Shown: positions 25,579 to 33,215 of the stretch, in pieces | Numbering within the stretch: position 1 is the first letter of the stretch | Layout of the letters: each line of letters begins with the position of its first letter | Source: Agathobaculum butyriciproducens | Lineage (GTDB): Bacteria > Bacillota > Clostridia > Oscillospirales > Butyricicoccaceae | Length of the DNA: 64,000 nt | Assembly: GCA_003096535.1 (NCBI GenBank) | Contig: QEKJ01000003.1 | Coordinates: 75,068 to 139,067 of the forward strand | Reading direction: 5' to 3' | Notes under the pieces: generated by a model | Database searches by the model: none | Told to the model about the DNA's origin: nothing | What the model saw: only the letters and a program-made list of their open reading frames with translations | Made by a program: the position numbers and the translations under genes

Positions 25579-26267
25579 TTTGCCTCGCCTCCCGTCCATT
25601 GATAACCCATGCCGTAAACGGTCTTGATGTAGGGCGCGCCGCCGTCGGATTCGATCTTGCTGCGAATTCGGCTAATGGAGGTTGTCAGGGTGTGTTCGTC
25701 TACAAACCTTTCGTCTATATCCCACAGCTTTTCCAAAAGCTGCCCACGGGTCAGCACTTGCCGGGGATTTTTACGGAACAGATTCAGCATTTTATATTCC
25801 ATCAGGGATAGGGTCAGGGGCTTGCCGTTTAAGGAAGCCGTCTGCTCCGAGAAGTCCAGAAACAGCCGCCCGTCGTCGTAAATGTCCTTGGCCGGTTTGT
25901 GATGTTCCAGCATGGCGAACATGGCTTTGATTTTCCGCTGCAAGGCCCCGATCACAAAGGGCTTTGTGATGTAGTCCACCGCGCCCACCTCATAGCCCCG
26001 TATCTGGTCACTCTCCTGATCGTTGGCGGTCAGGAAAATTACGATGGTGTCCGGGTACTGGGGCTTTATCAGCTTGCACAGCTCAAACCCATTCCCGTCC
26101 GGCAGGTTGATGTCCAGCAGCACCAGATCAAATTCCCGCTGGCGGATGGCGTCGGCTGCGGTTCTGGCATTTAGGGCAGAAGTCACGCCGTAGCCGTCTG
26201 CGGTCAGGTTATAGGCCAACATCTTATTCAAAAAACTGTCGTCCTCGACAATTAAAATCTGCTTCAT
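25575..26267 (-). CDS. OmpR-family response regulator
   Basis: 230 residues from ATG 26267. Receiver domain: acidic pair EDD near residue 9, phospho-acceptor in LVLLDINLPDG (about residue 52), switch T and K (FLTAND, YITKPF). DNA-binding winged helix in the last 100 residues, ending RSKIESDG..YIKTVYGMGYQW. First gene of the TCS; likely binds the paired TGTCCG..TGTTACA boxes at its own and the transporter promoter. Confidence 0.95.
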   Translation of the reverse strand: MKQILIVEDDSFLNKMLAYNLTADGYGVTSALNARTAADAIRQREFDLVLLDINLPDGNGFELCKLIKPQYPDTIVIFLTANDQESDQIRGYEVGAVDYITKPFVIGALQRKIKAMFAMLEHHKPAKDIYDDGRLFLDFSEQTASLNGKPLTLSLMEYKMLNLFRKNPRQVLTRGQLLEKLWDIDERFVDEHTLTTSISRIRSKIESDGGAPYIKTVYGMGYQWTGGEAK

Positions 26268-26295
26268 ATCCTCACTTCCTTTTCTTTTTGCAAAT

Positions 26296-26328
26296 AGTAT
26301 AACAGGCAAATGTCCGAGAATTGTTACA
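26296..26328 (-). promoter_or_regulatory. TCS promoter with response-regulator box
   Basis: -10 TATACT at 26296-26301 on the minus strand; box TGTCCGAGAATTGTTACA at 26311-26328 (plus-strand reading), 9 bases upstream. It matches the transporter box at 16 of 18 positions, which predicts autoregulation. Confidence 0.75.
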
Positions 26329-26388
26329 AGGACAAATATATTTATCATTTTACAGCTTTTTTCTGTGTACTGCAATTTTATAAAAGAA

Positions 26389-26416
26389 AGGACAGCAGTA
26401 TCAAATTGCTGTCCTT
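26389..26416. terminator. Hairpin near the right end of the element
   Basis: AAGGACAGCA and TGCTGTCCTT form a 10-bp stem. It may insulate the element's operon from host transcription; no strong T run. Confidence 0.4.
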
Positions 26417-26470
26417 GCGGTTTATTATAGCTGGTAGTGTATAAGCGTGGGTTCATCATATTTGGTGTGG

Positions 26471-26490
26471 TATCTTTAACTATGGGAAAC
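26471..26490 (-). repeat. Right terminal inverted repeat
   Basis: Near inverse of 12850-12869 (shared TATCTTTAA and GGGAAAC). Marks the right boundary of the element inside the host HTH gene. Confidence 0.8.
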
Positions 26491-26613
26491 TCCGCGCTCC
26501 CATTTGGATACCGCCTTGTCGCTGACGCTAAGCTGTTCAGCCAGCGCAAGCTGTGTCAGTCCCAGTTTTGTCCGCATTGTACGGATTAGTCTGCCGGTTT
26601 TTACCTGATCCAT
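26476..26613 (-). pseudogene. 5' half of the HTH / neelaredoxin-like gene
   Basis: From ATG 26613 (GGGAGGTGAT ribosome site) the frame gives an XRE helix-turn-helix: GRLIRTMRTKLGLTQLALAEQLSVSDKAVSKWERG, in pieces, then runs into the element end (VSHS, TAA at 26476-26478). The missing continuation GAPDISLLPLLSQALGVD is at 12384-12849. The left-over peptide of 45 residues is a lone HTH domain that might still bind DNA. Confidence 0.85.
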
Positions 26614-26876
26614 TCGGATCACCTCCCTTGCGTTCTATTATACGGAAAACGGAGGAGAATACAATGAACGCTCCGTAGAGTTGCGGAAAATTGAGAATGG
26701 AGAATTAACGTAAGAGCGAACCTGCGGCATCCTGCTCCCAAACTTATCGGGAACACTTTTTCCGCTCGTTTATAGCGGTTTTCTGCACTTTTTAATTTGT
26801 TTCACTTACTCTTTGGCGCTCTTATCTCCACTGTTTCCGGGTGCTCCAGTGCCGTATGTGGTAATCTATGTGGTCA
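26614..26876. other. Gene-free stretch
   Basis: Nothing coding is supported. A ribosome site GGAGGAG followed by a four-codon frame occurs at 26651-26680; the rest is the upstream region of the interrupted HTH gene. Confidence 0.5.
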
Positions 26877-26935
26877 AAAACGCTTCCCGCCCGGTTTCCG
26901 GTGAACTGTCACCGGTGTCGGGCGGGAAGCGTTTT
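26877..26935. terminator. Long hairpin, likely bidirectional terminator
   Basis: AAACGCTTCCCGCCCGG pairs with TCGGGCGGGAAGCGTTT and TCCGGTGA with TCACCGG inside it; A and T runs on the flanks. It marks the left side of the defence island. Confidence 0.7.
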
Positions 26936-27034
26936 GTGTTTCAGACCGTCTGCATTGTAACTCTGAGCAGGCAGTTGTGCAAGTTGTTTCTACGCAGACA
27001 GCAACTCAAAGGTTGAGCCGCAATAGACAAAGAA
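26899..27034. repeat. ~130-bp repeat, copy 1
   Basis: Similar to 27276-27408: GGTGAACT.TCACC, TTGTAACTCT, GTGTGCAAGT-like and CTCAAAGGTTGAGCCGC.ATAGACA.AGAATA. The last 20 bases recur before the tRNA-Pro terminator (37962-37986). The two copies flank the 73-codon gene. Confidence 0.65.
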
Positions 27035-27039
27035 TAACC

Positions 27040-27261
27040 TCACACATTTGCCTTCTGGAGATAAAACTCACTCTCCGCAACTCGCGTCACAAAATCATAC
27101 TCCGGCCGCGTTGCCTTTGAGGGCGAAATATTGTAACGCTTAAACACCGAACGAAAATATGCGAAGAACGCTCTGTCCTCCTCTGTCATCGGGGCAACCC
27201 AGCCGTTCTCAGCACCATGGGCTTCGATTTCCTCTAACTCTGCCATACGCTCTTTATCCAT
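27040..27261 (-). CDS. Unknown 73-residue acidic protein
   Basis: ATG 27261 has AAAGGAG ten bases upstream. MDKERMAELEEIEAHGAENGW.. then FFAYFRSVFKRYNISPSKATRPEYDFVTRVAESEFYL: helical, no membrane part. It is flanked by two ~130-bp direct repeats, suggesting movement as a unit. Family not recognised. Confidence 0.6.
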   Translation of the reverse strand: MDKERMAELEEIEAHGAENGWVAPMTEEDRAFFAYFRSVFKRYNISPSKATRPEYDFVTRVAESEFYLQKANV

Positions 27262-27275
27262 GTCAGTTGCTCCTT

Positions 27276-27408
27276 TCGGTGAACTTTCACCTGTACAAGC
27301 GGAAATCGTTTTGGACTGCCTAAATTGTAACTCTAATGGTAGGGGTGTGCAAGTGGTTTTCTGGGAGGATAGCAGCTCAAAGGTTGAGCCGCTATAGACA
27401 GAGAATAG
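27276..27408. repeat. ~130-bp repeat, copy 2
   Basis: Second copy of 26899-27034, more diverged. It lies between the 73-codon gene and the fic operator region. Confidence 0.65.
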
Positions 27409-27448
27409 GCAGGTAGATAGGCAGAGGTACTTTTCTTGCTCCCTGGGT

Positions 27449-27527
27449 ATAAATCCCTTAATACAGGCATAATAGTAAGGGATTTATGGCACAGCCTATT
27501 GACTATTCTCTTATTTTTCGATATTAT
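27449..27527 (+). promoter_or_regulatory. fic promoter and operator
   Basis: A perfect 12-bp inverted repeat, ATAAATCCCTTA (27449-27460) and TAAGGGATTTAT (27476-27487), lies just upstream of TTGACT (27499-27504), 17 bp, TATTAT (27522-27527). The half-site AAGGGA recurs near 27530. The Fic protein's own C-terminal winged helix is a candidate for binding it. Confidence 0.65.
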
Positions 27528-27555
27528 TTAAGGGAAAACGAAGAGAGGTGAGGGA

Positions 27556-28602
27556 ATGAGAACCTTCAATTACTCCGCAATCAAGGAGCAGAAGTGGGAC
27601 TCGGATGTTCTTGGCCTGATTGCGGCCATATACAAGGAAGCCGGCAAGCAGGAACTGTATTTGAAGCAGCGCCCGGAGGAACTCGAAAAACTCGTGGAAA
27701 TTGCCAAGATACAGAGCACCGAGGCATCAAATGCCATCGAGGGCATCGTCACCACGAGTACCCGAATCCGGCAACTCGTCGAGGAGAAAACCACGCCGAG
27801 AAACCGTGACGAGCAGGAAATTGCTGGATACCGCGATGTGCTGAGTATCATTCATGAGAGCTTTGACGCGATACCAATTACGCAGAACTATATCCTGCAG
27901 CTTCACAAAATCCTGTACAGCCACATGAATAACCCGCTTGCGGGCCGCACAAAAAGCGTGCAGAATTATATCACTGCCACCTATCCGGACGGTCATGTGG
28001 AAACACTGTTTACGCCGCTTGCCCCTTATGAAACGCCGGAAGCGCTGGACAGAATCTGCGAGGAATACAACCGTGTGATTGGAAATATGGAACTGGAACC
28101 ATTGATTGCAATTTTGGTTTTTGTCCATGACTTTCTGTGCATCCACCCCTTCAATGACGGAAACGGAAGAATGAGCCGCTTGCTCACGACGCTGCTTCTG
28201 TACCGAAACGGCTTTTATGTCGGCAAATATACCTCCCTCGAAGCCAAAATTGCTAAAAACAAGGACCTGTACTACAACGCGCTTGCACAGGCGCAAACCG
28301 GCTGGCACGAAGGCACCGAGGATGTAGTGCCCTTCGTCAAGTACCTGCTCGGGACGATCCTTGCCGCCTACAAAGACTTTGAAGATCGTATGGCACTTGT
28401 GGAAACCAAGCTGCCTGCACTAGAAATGGTGCGCAGAGCAAGCAAGAATAGAATCGGGCGGTTCAATAAGCAGGACATCCGGGAACTCTGCCCAACGCTC
28501 AGCGACAGTTCCATAGAGGGAGCCTTGCGAAAACTGGTCGTAGCCGGTGAACTGAAAAAGGAAGGACGCGGGAAGAATACCTGCTATTTCAGGCTAAATT
28601 AG
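27556..28602 (+). CDS. Fic-domain protein with C-terminal winged helix
   Basis: 348 residues, GAGGTGAGGG before ATG 27556. The catalytic loop HPFNDGNGRMSR (about residue 196) is intact, so it should transfer AMP (or a related group) to a protein hydroxyl. An inhibitory motif SNAIEG (about residue 57; consensus S/T-x3-E-G/N) lies N-terminal, so it is a class II, self-inhibited Fic. The last 70 residues (RFNKQDIRELCPTLSDSSIEGALRKLVVAGEL) are a winged helix. Common in clostridial accessory regions; regulator or toxin-like role possible. Stands alone with its own operator. Confidence 0.93.
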   Translation: MRTFNYSAIKEQKWDSDVLGLIAAIYKEAGKQELYLKQRPEELEKLVEIAKIQSTEASNAIEGIVTTSTRIRQLVEEKTTPRNRDEQEIAGYRDVLSIIHESFDAIPITQNYILQLHKILYSHMNNPLAGRTKSVQNYITATYPDGHVETLFTPLAPYETPEALDRICEEYNRVIGNMELEPLIAILVFVHDFLCIHPFNDGNGRMSRLLTTLLLYRNGFYVGKYTSLEAKIAKNKDLYYNALAQAQTGWHEGTEDVVPFVKYLLGTILAAYKDFEDRMALVETKLPALEMVRRASKNRIGRFNKQDIRELCPTLSDSSIEGALRKLVVAGELKKEGRGKNTCYFRLN

Positions 28603-28831
28603 ATTCCGTTCAATAGGAGCAACTTTTTAGAGGATCGCACCTGTTCATACGAGCAGATGCGATACATTTTACCGGCTTAAAAGACCGTGTACAGTAGAGC
28701 TATAGACAAAGAAGAATCAATTTCCGCAGTAAGCATGAATAACCTGTGTAATGAACTTTGCTGTGCCTTTACCACCAGCTCTGTCTGAAATGCTCATCAG
28801 CCACAATATACGAAGAAAGTGAAAATGATTC
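28603..28831. other. Gene-free stretch
   Basis: No coding frame supported. GAGCTATAGACAAAGAA at 28698-28714 is a partial copy of the short repeat family seen at 27016-27034 and 37962-37986. Confidence 0.4.
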
Positions 28832-28991
28832 TTGACAAGCCGTAAGGCAATTCATATAATTGTATTTGTACACGAGAAAAGTTAAAAGCGCATCGATTCG
28901 GTATATAGATTTTGTTTCACGATTTATATATTCCGGTCATATTGTATTTTCAACGGTTCTCTTGTACATATCAAGAGAGCCGTTTTATTTT
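28832..28991 (+). promoter_or_regulatory. PIWI-RE operon promoter and leader terminator
   Basis: TTGACA (28832-28837), exactly 17 bp, TATAAT (28855-28860): a consensus promoter. About 85 bp into the leader, AACGGTTCTCTTG and CAAGAGAGCCGTT (28952-28984) form a 13-bp stem followed by TTTTATTTT, a full intrinsic terminator placed before the first ribosome site. Most transcripts should stop here unless something prevents it: either attenuation of the operon or a separate ~120-nt RNA. Confidence 0.75.
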
Positions 28992-29014
28992 GCTTCAAGA
29001 CAGGAGGGATTTCC

Positions 29015-30139
29015 ATGGATACGGCATTTATGCGAAAAACATTTGCGCTGATCGCAAAAGGATTGATTGAGAAAGAACAGCTTCTGCAGACGGAACCGAC
29101 AAGGTATCCCTACAGCAAAGCCATGCAGCATGGGATCAACATGTTTTTGGCCGCAAGTCAATGGGCGGGGAGCCAAGCCGCTGTCGAGTATCCCGACGAG
29201 GTCTCTTTCCTTACGCATTTTATCACCAGACCTGTTGAGAAATGGTTCGATACATGGGAATCGGGAGCTGTCGAGCAATTGCATCTTCAGGAAGAGCCGT
29301 TTTATGCCTATGACGCCTTTGCGTATCAAAAAGCCGGTAACGTATATGTTCCCAGCTCGGATTGCTATGAGTTCCTGGAAACGCAGGACAGTGACATCAT
29401 GAATGGAACAGATGAGCGTATTCTCTATGAAAAAATAATTACGTTAAGTCAAGAAGATTACTGCAGGGTCAGAAGATATATCATCGAGCATCCGATTATC
29501 ACACTCGAGGATAGGCGCACCATGTCTCTTGAGCTGGCCGATGATCCGATGGCCAGAGATGCCTTCCAGTTTGCCTACGAGGAAATTACGGAGGAAAGCT
29601 ACCGCTGTCCTCGGTGCGGATGGACGATGATGCAAGGAAAATACGGATACAGCTGTCATTCGACGCATTGCACAGATACCCTCCCCGAACTCACGGATGA
29701 GATGAAGCTGGATATTTCGGCTGGTGATCTCTATCGGTTAAAGAAAGGCATTATGCGGTATTTTGCCGCGCCGGGAAAGCTTGAACTTGAAATTGCGGCG
29801 TTTTGTGAGAAAAAGGAACTTCGATGGGCGTTGTGGCCGCAGATGGACCGCTATGATGTGGAGATCCGGTTCCCTGACGGGGATATTTGGGAAATCGATG
29901 CAAAGGCATATCGAAATCCTATCGCGCTCCGCACGAAGATTCAGAATGACGGTGGATTTCCTTCCGGGGACTATGCGCGCGGCTATTTTGCGATTCCCAA
30001 CGAATATACGGTCAATCAGCGAAACTATACCGCGATCATCAACTGCGTACTGAAGGATCAAAAGAATGTAGAGTGCGTGACTCTGAAGACGCTGAAAACC
30101 GCAATTACGAAGAAGGAGGCAGCATGCAATGATGAATAA
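29015..30139 (+). CDS. PIWI-RE module restriction-endonuclease-like protein
   Basis: 374 residues; AGGAGGG before ATG 29015. First gene of the three-gene PIWI-RE module. A Cys4 zinc ribbon (YRCPRCGWTMM...SCHSTHC) lies near residues 195-215. The C-terminal part has a PD-(D/E)xK-like core: RYDVEIRFPDGDIWEIDAK, with Asp, the EIDAK strand and an upstream helix with Glu (LELEIAAFCEKK). It would cleave DNA as the effector or helper of the pPIWI-RE protein. It overlaps the helicase gene by 11 bp. The N-terminal ~190 residues are unrecognised. Confidence 0.8.
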   Translation: MDTAFMRKTFALIAKGLIEKEQLLQTEPTRYPYSKAMQHGINMFLAASQWAGSQAAVEYPDEVSFLTHFITRPVEKWFDTWESGAVEQLHLQEEPFYAYDAFAYQKAGNVYVPSSDCYEFLETQDSDIMNGTDERILYEKIITLSQEDYCRVRRYIIEHPIITLEDRRTMSLELADDPMARDAFQFAYEEITEESYRCPRCGWTMMQGKYGYSCHSTHCTDTLPELTDEMKLDISAGDLYRLKKGIMRYFAAPGKLELEIAAFCEKKELRWALWPQMDRYDVEIRFPDGDIWEIDAKAYRNPIALRTKIQNDGGFPSGDYARGYFAIPNEYTVNQRNYTAIINCVLKDQKNVECVTLKTLKTAITKKEAACNDE

Positions 30140-33100
30140 GAGCAGGGACGGCTGGTACGCTCCTCTTGCGGCACGATTTCAAGGCATGGAAGAGCCTATG
30201 CCGCTTGCCAGATTTGCGGCGATCGAAGCGATTCTGCATTTGCTTGCCTTGAATGCACCGGCCACCGATCCGGCAAAAGCCTATCTGTTATTTACCCAAT
30301 ATCAGCTTATTGGCACAACGGCGTGTACGGCTATGGAACACACCTTGCAGCAGGCCCGGCACACATTGGGTTACTATCGTTCTCAAAAATACTGGCAGGA
30401 TGATTTGCGGGCATATCAGGATCCGAAATATGATGCAGTTCGCGCTTTTTCGTTTGAGAAATCGGGGGAAAGTCGTTCGTTTTCCAAAGCAGAGGGGGAA
30501 TATCCCTATCCGTATAAGCAGCGCCAAAGGGAGTGGGAACGATTTTGGACGGAAAGACTTGAAGAAGCCAAGCCGACTTCTTATGCCGGAGCCGGAACAT
30601 ATCGCTATCCGTATCTGAATCTGGAAACCGGGGAAACCGAAACTGTTTCAGTCAGATTTGACAGTGACTGTACCGCACCCGTTCCACCGGGAATTCCTGA
30701 AAAGGGACGCAGTGAACCAATTTCCGTCACTCTGGACGAACTGCTGAACACCGCAAAGGAAATGGCCGGGATGCATCCCGGTGACCCGTGCTGCGAGATT
30801 TTATCGACCAATATTCTCAAGCAGATCAATGAGGCTTCCGTCAGTACATGTACGAAGCTCACGATTGTTGAGGTCGTCAATATCGTTGGCATGGTTGGCG
30901 CGGGCAAATCCACGCTGATCAAGGTGTTGGCATTTTGGTGTCATAAAAATGGGTACCGGATGACGATCGTTGTTGACACGGTAGCCGAAGTCATGAACCT
31001 GCAGAAATATTTATCAGCCTTTGGGGTTGAGGCAAGCCCGTTGATTGGCCGCGGTGAAAGGCTAAAATATATCAATCAGGTCGCGCAGCCCTGTGAGACC
31101 TGTTTGCCGGCAGAATTTTCTCAATACTTAACGCCGTTATGTTTGGTTGATGGGATGGATGCGCAGCATAGTGAAGCGGTCGCTTTCGGCAAAGAGCCAT
31201 GCTACGCCCTGAAAAAAGGTAACAAGAATCACCTGTGTCCGTATTTTCATCAGTGCCTGGGCACCAGAATGCTCCGTGAATGCTATACCGCTTCCGTTGT
31301 TATCACAACAGTTGCGGGCTTTGCGGCATCTCGGGTAGGAGCGCAGCGGGAAACCTTTCTGGAGTTGGTAATGCGCGGCTTTGATGTGGTCGTCTTTGAT
31401 GAAAGCGACAGAGTTCAAAAAACGCTTGATCACTTTTTTATGCCGGAAACGAGCTTTAATAGCTATATCCGCGAATGTGCCGAAGATTGCAGCGCCTATA
31501 TGCGGCTGAGCAGCAAACGCAGAGAGGAGAATCTGGCCGAGCAGAGATACGATGAAATGCAGCGCCAGAGCGTGACAGTCCTGAGCTGTCTCGTAAAATC
31601 TCTGCACCATGAATTGGGTACATGGAAGAAAATTGCGCATGGCGATCCTTTCTCGGCACTTACCCTCTTAGAGGATATGTACCGGGATGAGTCGGAATAT
31701 AGAATTCCATATGCCGTCTATCAAGCCATCTATGACCTGATCGATATGCAGGATGAAGACGGCATCCGTCAAGGTACGCTATGGGCCGTTCTTGAGAGCT
31801 CCTGCAAGAGTACCGACGAGACGTTCTTTAACCAAATGTACCGCGTTTGGCTGAATGAGCTGGGCGATGATTTTTCGCGGTCTGAGAAGGATAAAGTGAA
31901 ACAAATCCAAGATGCCCGCATCAAGCTTATTTTGCGGCTCATTTATTTTGATCACTTTATCCGAGACCTCAGCGATGCGTATGAGGCTAGCCATGAAACC
32001 TCTTACGGACAAAATGAGCTGTTCGGATTCCTGCAGACCCGTTTTCGGCAGCAGCAGTATTTCCTACCCTCTGCGCTGTGCGGCAACCTGTTCGGCCTGA
32101 AAAAGACAGACGACGAAGACATTATTCTGTTCCGCCAGTTCGCGTTTGGCCGAAGCCTGATGAAGGATCTTCCGTATCTGCGCACTGACGCACAGGGCGA
32201 TCCTGCGGGTCCTCATGTGATCATGCTGTCCGGTTCCAGCTGGGCGGAGGGCTCCTATGAGTACCACATCAATCGGCCGGTGAACTATATCCTTGAGGCA
32301 GATTGTGAGAAACGCGCATTTTTAGAGAAAACGCGTTTCTTTGAATCCGGTTTTCCGGAGCGTATTTCCGGTGCGTCGGATGATCAGCGCATGGTGCAGC
32401 TGCGGTTTGCGACCGAACGGACTGTCGATCTGATCGTCAGAGAATATGAGAGAAGGACCGGGAAGATCCTGTTGGTCGTCAACAGCTATGTTCAGGCACA
32501 GGAAGTACAGCGAACACTGGAGACGGCCCTGCGGAAGGTCAATTGCCCTGCACAGGTTTGCCGGATGATCTCTGATGCCGTCAGTAGCGAGAATGTTCAG
32601 GGAACGGTGCGCCGGGGGGAGGTCAGCCGGTTTGCCGGGATGAAAGAGGAGATCCTGATTGCGCCCGCTATGGCGATCGAACGCGGACACAACATTGTCG
32701 ATGAGTACGGCCACTCTGCCCTTTGCGCGGTGTTTTTCATGGTGCGGCCGATGGCTGTTCCTGACGATATCCAGCAGAAGGGCAGCAAGCTCAATGGATT
32801 TGTGGAATCCCACTGTCATCGGGGGCCACAGGAATCTCTGTTCGCATACAATGTGCGCATCCGGCAATTTGCGGCACAGCAGTGGGCCAAGATGAGCAAA
32901 AGCAAATCGTTTGGTTTGGCTGAGCTGGATACCGAAGAGCGGAAAGATGTGGTTGCAACACTGTTTGTTTTGATCCTTCAGATTTTTGGCCGGTTGGCGC
33001 GTGTAACGGATGTGACAAAGCCGGAACCGCATGTTTATTTTATTGACGGCGCATTTCGCGGCCGCGAAGAAAAGCAAGGTGACTTTGACTGTCTCTCCGA

Positions 33101-33215
33101 GTTGGGCAGGTACTTAGATGCATTGATGACCTGCAAAGACAGTGCGGAAATTGCCGAAACGCTGTATGCTCCATTTTATAAAGCTTATCGAAAGGACATT
33201 CCGTATGAATCATAA
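30129..33215 (+). CDS. PIWI-RE module helicase (DinG/XPD-like with Fe-S cysteines)
   Basis: 1028 residues; AAGGAGG before ATG 30129. Walker A VGMVGAGKSTLIK lies near residue 260, and the DEAD-box equivalent VVFDESDR near residue 420. Between them CETC... CYALKK..HLCPYFHQC supplies four cysteines, as in the Fe-S domain of XPD/DinG helicases. The helicase C-terminal motor follows (KILLVVNSYVQAQEV, PAMAIERGHNIVDEYG, QIFGRLARVTD with motif VI Arg). The first 250 residues are module-specific. It should unwind target DNA or R-loops for the pPIWI-RE protein. Its 3' end overlaps the next gene by 11 bp. Confidence 0.85.
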   Translation: MMNKSRDGWYAPLAARFQGMEEPMPLARFAAIEAILHLLALNAPATDPAKAYLLFTQYQLIGTTACTAMEHTLQQARHTLGYYRSQKYWQDDLRAYQDPKYDAVRAFSFEKSGESRSFSKAEGEYPYPYKQRQREWERFWTERLEEAKPTSYAGAGTYRYPYLNLETGETETVSVRFDSDCTAPVPPGIPEKGRSEPISVTLDELLNTAKEMAGMHPGDPCCEILSTNILKQINEASVSTCTKLTIVEVVNIVGMVGAGKSTLIKVLAFWCHKNGYRMTIVVDTVAEVMNLQKYLSAFGVEASPLIGRGERLKYINQVAQPCETCLPAEFSQYLTPLCLVDGMDAQHSEAVAFGKEPCYALKKGNKNHLCPYFHQCLGTRMLRECYTASVVITTVAGFAASRVGAQRETFLELVMRGFDVVVFDESDRVQKTLDHFFMPETSFNSYIRECAEDCSAYMRLSSKRREENLAEQRYDEMQRQSVTVLSCLVKSLHHELGTWKKIAHGDPFSALTLLEDMYRDESEYRIPYAVYQAIYDLIDMQDEDGIRQGTLWAVLESSCKSTDETFFNQMYRVWLNELGDDFSRSEKDKVKQIQDARIKLILRLIYFDHFIRDLSDAYEASHETSYGQNELFGFLQTRFRQQQYFLPSALCGNLFGLKKTDDEDIILFRQFAFGRSLMKDLPYLRTDAQGDPAGPHVIMLSGSSWAEGSYEYHINRPVNYILEADCEKRAFLEKTRFFESGFPERISGASDDQRMVQLRFATERTVDLIVREYERRTGKILLVVNSYVQAQEVQRTLETALRKVNCPAQVCRMISDAVSSENVQGTVRRGEVSRFAGMKEEILIAPAMAIERGHNIVDEYGHSALCAVFFMVRPMAVPDDIQQKGSKLNGFVESHCHRGPQESLFAYNVRIRQFAAQQWAKMSKSKSFGLAELDTEERKDVVATLFVLILQIFGRLARVTDVTKPEPHVYFIDGAFRGREEKQGDFDCLSELGRYLDALMTCKDSAEIAETLYAPFYKAYRKDIPYES

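Larger units (their letters stand above)
12850..26490. mobile_element. Tn4451/Tn5397-type mobilizable transposon with ABC-transporter cargo
   Basis: Ends: GTTTCCCTTAATTAAAGATA (12850-12869) and its near inverse TATCTTTAACTATGGGAAAC (26471-26490). Between them, in order: large serine recombinase, TnpW, iteron-like heptamers, VirE-like helicase (frameshifted), CHC2 primase, MobA/L relaxase, DUF3847, oriT, small Cys-rich protein, excisionase, a DUF6076 gene, and a two-component/ABC-transporter module. The split host gene on both sides proves insertion. It has a relaxase and oriT but no mating apparatus, so it would need a helper. I could not fix the exact crossover dinucleotide: simple joins leave the host gene one base out of frame. 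Confidence 0.9.

Noticed and set aside
26813-27016. 67-codon plus-strand frame
   Set aside because: It runs through a long terminator hairpin and a dispersed repeat, and lacks a ribosome site.
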